Positions 18,340 to 23,510 of a stretch of 23,510 nt of DNA are shown here, piece by piece. The notes beneath the pieces are model-generated. The model saw only the letters and a list, made by a program, of their open reading frames with translations, had not been told where the DNA came from and searched no databases. The position numbers and the translations under genes were made by a program. How positions within the stretch are numbered: position 1 is the first letter of the stretch; every line of letters begins with the position of its first letter. The stretch comes from Selaginella moellendorffii (Eukaryota; Streptophyta; Lycopodiopsida; Selaginellales; Selaginellaceae), in assembly GCF_000143415.4 (NCBI RefSeq), contig NW_003314453.1, forward strand, positions 32,901 through 56,410, given 5' to 3'.

Positions 18340-20095
18340 CATGGGGCGCTTATGCTTATCTATGAATGCCTTTTGGTCTTTTTAATGCACTGTTTACTTC
18401 CCAAAGACTTCATCAAAGATTATGCAAAGATTGCAAAACCCCTCATCGAGCTTTTCAAGAAAAATCACGTCTATGACTAGACTCAAGACTGTCAACAAGC
18501 ATTCAACATGCTCAAGAATTCGTTAACAAGAGCTCCAATACTCACCCAACCAAACTAGGACAAAGACTTCACCATACAAGTTGACACCATTGATTATGTC
18601 ATTGGAGCAATACTTTATCAATAATAACTAGACCTCAAAGATTGACCAATTTACTATGCTAGCTGAACACTCAACTCAGTTAAGATGAACTACACCACCA
18701 CCAATCTCCTGAGTTTGGACTTCTCGGGAGGTCACCCAGCCTAGTACTATTCAAACTCAAGAATGCTTAACCCCAAATATCCCAAACCCTTAACCAATTG
18801 ACACTTTTGTTCATGGGCCCTTTCCTTTTATATTTAAACCCCTATGGATTGTCTCTTGAGTCATTCTTTTGGTTCTTTATAGAATAGTTTACGCACCACA
18901 AAATTTTGACACTACCTACTCGGCACTAAAGTCAAAATCATGATGGACCATAAAGCACTTCTACACTTCCTCAACAAGACCATCCTCACCAATAGAATTG
19001 CCTGATGTTCCTAGTACTTCAAGAGTACAACTTTGAGATAATTTATAAACCTGACAAACAACATGAACAAGCCAACCACCTCAACTGCATTATAACTGGC
19101 GAATAACCAAAACACAATATGGATGACTTTCCTGACTCTAAGATACTTCACATCCACACATCACTAACATAGATGGATGACATTTACTACCATCTCACAA
19201 CAGCAACAATACCAAGTCAATACTCCTCTGATCACCATAAGAAATTTGTTTTGAGGACAAGACCATATTCAGTCATGGGAGGAAAACTATATAAGAAAGG
19301 ACGAGACAAAGTACTACAAAGATAATTCACAAAAGAAATTATAGCTAGAAATTTTTTGCAAGTAAGACTTTGGTGGCCAACACTTTCACACAACTCAGCA
19401 AAATTTTGTCGAGAATGTGATATTTGTCAATGAACCAAGTATGTGTTAAAGAAACAAACTCAAGAGCTTCATCCAACAACACCATTGGAACCATTTCAAT
19501 GATGAGGACTCAACTTCATTGGACCACTCATAACAAGTTCCAGATGAAACAAGCACATCCTTATAGTGACTAACTACATTACAAAATGGGCCAAAGCTCA
19601 ACCAATGAAAATTGCAATAGCAAAGAACACAGTAAAGTTCAATCATCACAAAATACCCACGGATCGAAGAACACACTTCATCAATGAAACAATTAAGATT
19701 CTAACTCAAAAATTCATAATCAAGCATAAGGCTTCAACACTATACTACCCTCAAGGTAATAATCAAGTAGAGTTTACAAATAAGAACCTCAAGAACATCC
19801 TCAAAAGAATTGTGAATACAAATTAGAAAGACTAGGATGATTGCAGCCACGACGCCCTATGGGCATATCAAACCGCATATAAGGTCTCAACAAACTCAAC
19901 ACCATTCAAGCTCTCCTATGGCTTAGAAGCCTTGACACTACTAGAGTATATTGTTCCTGTAATACACTACAATGTCAACCAAGAAGCATTAGTGAAGAAA
20001 AGATTAGCAATACTAAAAAAGCTTGACAAAGAAAGACTACAAGCAATTTGGACACTTGAAGCTATTCAAGATTGGAGAAAAGCCAACCATGACAG
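18340..20095 (+). pseudogene. Ty3/gypsy pol remnant: RT end, RNase H, integrase
   Basis: In shifting plus-strand frames I read MPFGLFNA (RT, about 18367); then FIKDYAKIAKPLIELFKKN, CQQAFNMLKNSLTRAPILTQ and VDTIDYVIGAILYQ, the RT-RNase H connection and the start of RNase H; then HYLLGTKVKIMMDHKALLHF and YNFEIIYKPDKQHEQANHLN (RNase H end). Integrase follows: CRECDICQ of the zinc finger, LNFIGPL and ILIVTNYITKWAKA where the catalytic Asp is Asn, RTHFINET, and YYPQGNNQVEFTNKNLKNIL with the catalytic Glu, then ALWAYQTAYKVSTNSTPFKL. Many stops replace Arg, Trp and Gln codons, for example TGA in AS-stop-TLN, where CGA is expected. Gag, protease and most of RT are deleted. A Cassandra solo LTR interrupts RNase H at 18700-18881. 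Not functional. Confidence 0.85.
18700..18881 (-). mobile_element. Solo Cassandra LTR inserted in the gypsy RNase H region
   Basis: The reverse complement aligns over the whole Cassandra LTR: AACCAAAAGAATGACTCAAG, GGAAAGGGCCCATGAACAAA, TTGGTTAAGGGTTTGGGATA, TTTGGGGTTAAGCATTCTTG, AATAGTACTAGGCTGGGTGA, CCTCCCGAGAAGTCC. It includes the 5S-derived block. RNase H coding sequence is readable on both sides (MNYTTT before, HYLLG after), so the insertion came after the gypsy element. I saw no clear target duplication. Confidence 0.8.
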
Positions 20096-20800
20096 TGTGA
20101 GACACAAATCCCTAAGCCCCAAAGTGGAATAGAAAGGGTGCCACATGGTAATGGTCAAAGTGGAAGTCCAATAAATGTAACATGTTTTGACTAAAGGCTC
20201 CGACTTCAAAAGTCAAGAGTGGGAGTGGAATTTCAAATGAATTGCTTAAGGGATGAGCATGTAGCAATGACCAAGGATATAGTTGTGTGATGAGGAAGTT
20301 TTAAACGTCAATAGAACTTAGTGGTCAGGCCTTTGAGCCCAGACCTAGTGGTGGTGTTGGCAAGCACTGCTAGGGACAAAGAAGGATTTGGTGGGGTCTA
20401 AAGAAAGGATATTTGGGAAGGGTGTTACCTATGTCTCCGAGTATCTTAAGGATGCTAAAGTGTGGTCATAGGATGACCACTCATGAACGGATGATTTAGT
20501 CTTTAGGTGATGGGACTGTGGTGTAGGTGGTCTTGGACTATTTGTGTGATAAAGGGGAATGAACATAGCCTTAGCATAACAGGCAAATATGTTGATAGTA
20601 CCTTTGGGTGCCTATTGTGGGATCAAGCACATAAAGCACTTAGACCAAATGCTATGGCAAAGTGGCATAGAGGCCATTCACAAGGCTAGTAAGTCCTTAA
20701 GTCGGGAATAGGGCTTATGGAGGTTATAAGCGAGACACCTCCAAGTGGTTGAAGGTATGGTTAAGTGACTAAAGTAAAATGGAAAATTTAGTCACTTACA
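20096..20800 (+). mobile_element. 3' LTR of the gypsy element, copy A3
   Basis: It starts TGTGAGACACAAATCCC immediately after the integrase remnant and ends TTTAGTCACTTACA, matching both ends of LTR A1. At 705 bp it is about half of A1: the minisatellite and its surroundings are absent. The last 40 bp form an inverted repeat, TAAGTGACTAAA ... TTTAGTCACTTA (20762-20798). With LTR A2 at 17215-18327 it brackets the pol remnant in the expected order. Confidence 0.7.
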
Positions 20801-20816
20801 ATTTAGTATCTGAGTT
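20801..20816 (+). other. Primer-binding-site-like sequence after LTR A3
   Basis: TTTAGTATCTGAG follows the LTR end directly and resembles TTTGGTATCAGAG, the start of an initiator tRNA-Met binding site, with a G-to-A and an A-to-T change. A binding site belongs after a 5' LTR, so LTR A3 may have served both as 3' LTR of the left element and 5' LTR of another unit to its right. Confidence 0.45.
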
Positions 20817-21269
20817 GTTCCTTACTCCAACTTTTATTGGTGGTCGAGTATTTCACTAGTTGTATTGGCATCAGAAAGTCCGGGCCTATCCTCGAGGAGT
20901 AGCATGTAGAGATGGCATAACTCTCCACTTTAATTTATATGTGAATATATAGGCAATATGATGGGGTTAATAAGGGAATAACTTTAGGATTTTGGGAATA
21001 GTATAAGGTTTTCCTTAAAGAGTTGAGGATGTGATCCAAATGAGCATTTGACTTAGTAAACTTGTTAACATGGTTGTGATAAACAACTATAGTTAGGATT
21101 ATAGGGATGAAGACTTTAAGACTATAAAGGAGTTATAGGATTATCCTCATATAGTTGAGGATGGTGCTTATTTGAGACAAGAATAAGAATGAATTTGAGA
21201 TGAGAATTAATGATCAAATATAGAAGAGGACATAAATCTTTGAAATGATAGCCAAGGTTATATTTAATA
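20817..21269. other. No identified gene
   Basis: Non-coding-looking sequence follows the primer-binding-like site. Its start (TATTGGTGGTCGAG, then CTCGAGGAGTAG) has a leader-like resemblance to the Cassandra internal region. No protein motif was recognised. Confidence 0.35.
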
Positions 21270-22001
21270 AATGCTGGAACAACCCAAGGAGTTAGGAGGT
21301 GTGCTTAGAGGATGAATTGGTATTTTCATCATATAAATAGATAGTCCTAAAGGGCAAAGGTAGTCTATATGGAATAAAGAATAATCAAGTGTTGGAGTAA
21401 AACTTGCAAAGATGGTCTTTGTGAGTAAGACATGAATATAAAAAGTGGTATTCTAGCGAGCTAGCACCTCAAAAGTAGTCATAAGGCTAAGACTTTACGA
21501 GTCATCAAATTTGCAAAGTTCAAAAGCTAGATGACTCAAGTGGAGTCAAGAGTGTGATGACCCAAATAATGATGTAACTATGAAAATATTAATAATGAGT
21601 TGTAAGACTTGATAACTATGAGACAACTAAGTAAAAGATGCAACATAATTGACTGGATTGGTAAAAGTTAACTCCCCAAAACTTATTATTAGGATAAAGA
21701 GGTTAAATATATCCCTTGGGGGGATAAATTGTTTATGTTATCATATAATAAGTCAATGTTGTAAAGGAAAATACTTATTGTTAAAGAAAGCTATCATTGG
21801 GACACCTAAATATTTTAAAACACCAAGAAGTGGTGTTTGGTAACATGAGAGCATTAGATAAGGCCCAAGGGACTAAATCTTTAGCGAATAATAGATAGTA
21901 GGTGCTATCTAATAGAAGTCCATCTATCTGAATTGGACAAAACCAAAAGGGATTTTGACAAGGCTAGTGAAAGGGATATAAAAGCCCATGAGTAGCAATA
22001 T
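21270..22001 (+). repeat. Repeat B, copy 2, left part
   Basis: This matches 11965-13146 in order (see copy 1): GGATGAATTGGTATTTTC, CTTATTATTAGGATAAAGAG, AAGTCAATGTTGTAAAGGAA, GGGACACCTAAATATTTTAA, GCAATATTAATC. It is interrupted at 22006 by the Cassandra element and resumes at 23001. Confidence 0.7.
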
Positions 22002-22006
22002 TAATC
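22002..22006 (+). other. Target-site duplication, left copy (TAATC)
   Basis: TAATC precedes the first TGTAAGC end, and the identical TAATC follows the last CTTACA end at 22996-23000. The related site without the element reads GTTAATCCCAGT (TAATC at 13147-13151), with TAATC present once. Confidence 0.9.
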
Positions 22007-22200
22007 TGTAAGCAACCAAAGGGAACGACTTAAGAGATGGTCCATAAGGTTCAAATATAGAGGGAAAGGGCCCATGAACAAGAGTGCACCCCCTTTTCCA
22101 AACGGTTAAGGGTCTTGGGATACTTGGGGTTAAACGTCCTTGGGTTAGAATAGTACTGAGTTGGGTGACCTCCCGGGAAGTCCAAACTCAAAAGCTTACA
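22007..22200 (+). repeat. Cassandra LTR1
   Basis: It starts TGTAAGCAACC and ends AAAGCTTACA, so the terminal 7 bp (TGTAAGC/GCTTACA) are inverted repeats. It differs from LTR2 at about seven positions by eye, all transitions. Confidence 0.9.
22128..22183 (+). promoter_or_regulatory. 5S rRNA-derived block (Pol III control region) in LTR1
   Basis: GGTTAAACGTCCTTGGGTTA, then GAATAGTACTGAG and TTGGGTGACCTCCCGGGAAG, TCC, correspond to the plant 5S rRNA segment AGTTAAGCGTGCTTGGGC ... GTAGTACTAGG ... GGGTGACCTCCTGGGAAGTCC, which holds the internal Pol III promoter (A box, intermediate element, C box). The 5S-like stretch stops at GTCC; the 3' end of 5S is not present. The same block recurs at 22527-22582 and 22923-22978. 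Confidence 0.85.
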
Positions 22201-22202
22201 TT

Positions 22203-22214
22203 TGGTATCGGAGC
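22203..22214 (+). other. Primer binding site 1 (initiator tRNA-Met type)
   Basis: TGGTATCGGAGC begins 2 bp after LTR1. The canonical initiator-Met site is TGGTATCAGAGC, so there is one transition. Confidence 0.85.
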
Positions 22215-22405
22215 GGTCTTAGGTCCGACTCTATTGGTTGGCTAGGATAATCACACCACATGTTGATTAACATCTGGCTGGTCCAGTTTGCTCCCGCTGG
22301 GCTCGACTCGAGGGGTAGGGTGTCAAGAGAGCAGGGCTCTCGGGAGAGTTGTGGCTCTCAGCTTCCATTCACGAGGGCGTGAACTTGCAGGGAAGCGTGG
22401 TAGAT

Positions 22406-22599
22406 TGTAAGCAACCAAAGGGAACGACTTGAGAAACGGTCCATAAGGTTCAAATATAGAGGGAAAGGGCCCATGAACAAGAGTGCACCCCCTTTTCCAA
22501 ACGGTTAAGGGTCTTGGGATACTTGGGGTTAAACGTCCTTGGGTTAGAATAGTACTGGGCTGGGTGACCTCTCGGGAAGTCCAAACTCAAGAGCTTACA
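22406..22599 (+). repeat. Cassandra LTR2 (central, shared)
   Basis: The 194-bp LTR lies between the two internal regions. It is preceded by the purine-rich GGGAAGCGTGG (22390-22400), the likely polypurine tract of the left unit. It carries the 5S-derived block at 22527-22582. Confidence 0.9.
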
Positions 22600-22601
22600 T
22601 T

Positions 22602-22613
22602 TGGTATCAGAGC
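22602..22613 (+). other. Primer binding site 2 (initiator tRNA-Met type)
   Basis: TGGTATCAGAGC, the canonical sequence, starts 3 bp after the last base of LTR2 (the preceding two bases are TT). Confidence 0.88.
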
Positions 22614-22804
22614 GGTCTCGGGTCCGACTCTGTTGGTTGGCTAGGATAATCACACCACATGTTGATTGACATCTGGCTGGTCCAGTTTGCTCCCGCTGGG
22701 CTCGACTCGAGGGGTAGGGTGTCAAGAGAGCGGGGCTCTCGGGAGAGTTGCGGCTTTCAGCTTCCGTTCACGAGGGTGTGAACTTGCAGGGAAGCGTGGT
22801 GGAT

Positions 22805-22995
22805 TGTAAGTAACCAAAGGGAACAACTTGAGAGACGGTCTATGAGGTTCAAAAGAGGGAAAGGGCCCATGAACAAGAGTGCACCCCTTTTTCCAAATGG
22901 TTAAGGGTCTTGGGATACTTGGGGTTAAACGTCCTTGGGTTAGAATAGTGCTGGGTTGGGTGACCTCCCGGGAAGTCCAAACTCAGGAGCTTACA
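22805..22995 (+). repeat. Cassandra LTR3
   Basis: This 191-bp LTR starts TGTAAGTAACC, has a short deletion in the ATATAG part near 22853, carries the 5S block at 22923-22978 and ends GGAGCTTACA. The right copy of the TAATC duplication follows. Confidence 0.9.
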
Positions 22996-23000
22996 TAATC

Positions 23001-23290
23001 CTAGTATGTGGGATACAAGGTGAGCATATCCAGATTTAGGAACCACTCCCTAGATTATCAAGTTCTTCATCCTTGAGAATACTTGCTAAAGTATGATAAA
23101 AAGTATCCTCCTAATTTGGAGGAGAGCAACCAAAGGAAACGTATGAGGCCAAAAGAAACTAGTAAAGGGTTAGAACCAAAATATAATAATCAAAGGGTAT
23201 AACCGAGAGTGGTTATGAAAGTTGGGAGTGGAGAATCAAGTGGGTGCTCAAAGGTATTGCTACTAGCAATCATGATGTTATAGAGAGTCT
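23001..23290 (+). repeat. Repeat B, copy 2, right part
   Basis: GGAACCACTCCCTA matches 13164 onward. ATGATAAAAAGT (about 23093) joins what in copy 1 is split by LTR A1. AGAGTGGTTATG and GAATCAAGTGGGTGCTCAAA match 14860-14910. Similarity to copy 1 fades after about 23270; the remaining bases to 23510 hold nothing I can identify. Confidence 0.65.
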
Positions 23291-23510
23291 AAAGCATGGA
23301 ATTATCCATGTTAAATTATATAGCAATAAAAAAGCTTGTGAAAGGAGAGACATTAACAAGCTAAGGGATAAATCCCTTTCATATTCCCAAAGACAATTTT
23401 AGGTAGGTTGACACCTAGAAAAACAAATGTAAATGATTCATGGGATTAGGTGAAATTAAAGTGGCACAACAGAAGTAAGGTCTTAAAGCTTGCCATAGGT
23501 GAGGCTATCA

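Larger units (their letters stand above)
22007..22995 (+). mobile_element. Three-LTR Cassandra TRIM retrotransposon (LTR-int-LTR-int-LTR)
   Basis: The element comprises LTR1 22007-22200, internal 22201-22405, LTR2 22406-22599, internal 22600-22804 and LTR3 22805-22995. LTRs are 194, 194 and 191 bp with TGTAAG...CTTACA ends; both internal regions are 205 bp and nearly identical. TAATC flanks the whole unit. There is no coding capacity: the 91- and 65-codon minus frames across it are not genes. Such terminal-repeat retrotransposons in miniature carry a 5S-rRNA-like sequence in the LTR (Cassandra family) and depend on enzymes of other elements. The triple structure is typical of unequal crossing-over between LTRs of one or two copies. 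Confidence 0.92.

Noticed and set aside
19566-20132. Two plus-strand ORFs treated as separate genes
   Set aside because: They are consecutive pieces of one broken gypsy integrase, separated by stops.
22128-22978. A tandem 5S rRNA gene array
   Set aside because: Only about 55 bp of 5S-like sequence is present per unit, with diverged bases, inside LTRs that have TG/CA ends and primer binding sites; it is a TRIM, not rDNA.
22450-23046. Minus-strand ORFs of 91 and 65 codons with near-identical C-terminal parts
   Set aside because: They are antisense readings of the repeated Cassandra LTR; the shared sequence is the 5S-derived block.

Overview
This window is nuclear DNA from a land plant. Short introns of about 50 to 90 bp in plant gene families, plus a 5S-rRNA-carrying Cassandra-type TRIM retrotransposon, make a lycophyte such as Selaginella my best guess. 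That is an inference of moderate confidence; no sequence match was run. No gene in the window looks complete and intact. The window is best read as a gene-fragment graveyard (about 0.7-10.1 kb) followed by a retrotransposon graveyard (about 10.1-23.5 kb).

Left part. On the minus strand, the C-terminal half of a DnaJ/thioredoxin-type ER chaperone (782-2490) lies directly downstream of three exons of a kelch-repeat protein (2575-3152) that contain one in-frame TAG. An AT-rich stretch (3.4-7.0 kb) follows. It holds several copies of a repeat that carries a CCCAGC-NNN-GCTGGG hairpin, an orphan RING-CH exon with a nonsense codon (3986-4057), and a decayed minus-strand Cassandra element (5049-5320). 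Then come, again on the minus strand, a fragment of FGAM synthase (7652-7829) joined to the C-terminal exons of a short-chain dehydrogenase (7053-7618), both broken. An inverted hairpin repeat (7925-7952), a broken class III peroxidase on the plus strand (8771-9352) and an unidentified exon-like segment (9476-9900) follow. At least six unrelated, intron-containing gene fragments packed into about 9 kb beside hairpin-ended repeats suggest transposon gene capture, possibly Helitron-like, as one explanation.

Right part. A long-LTR Ty3/gypsy element, about 17215-20800, has a 5' LTR, a large internal deletion, a pol remnant (end of RT, RNase H, integrase) full of stops, and a 3' LTR. A Cassandra solo LTR sits inside its RNase H region. 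A further LTR of the same family (13226-14740, minus) contains a roughly 0.47 kb minisatellite. A non-LTR (LINE) remnant lies at 15840-17000 on the minus strand. A second repeat family, B, occurs at 11965-13225 plus 14741-14945 and again at 21270-22001 plus 23001-23290. Each B copy is interrupted by a different element, so each shows the empty site of the other's insertion.

The clearest structure is a three-LTR Cassandra TRIM at 22007-22995 (LTR-internal-LTR-internal-LTR). Its outer edges are flanked by a perfect 5-bp target duplication (TAATC), and each internal region begins with an initiator-tRNA-Met primer binding site. No rRNA gene, intact tRNA gene or CRISPR array was seen.
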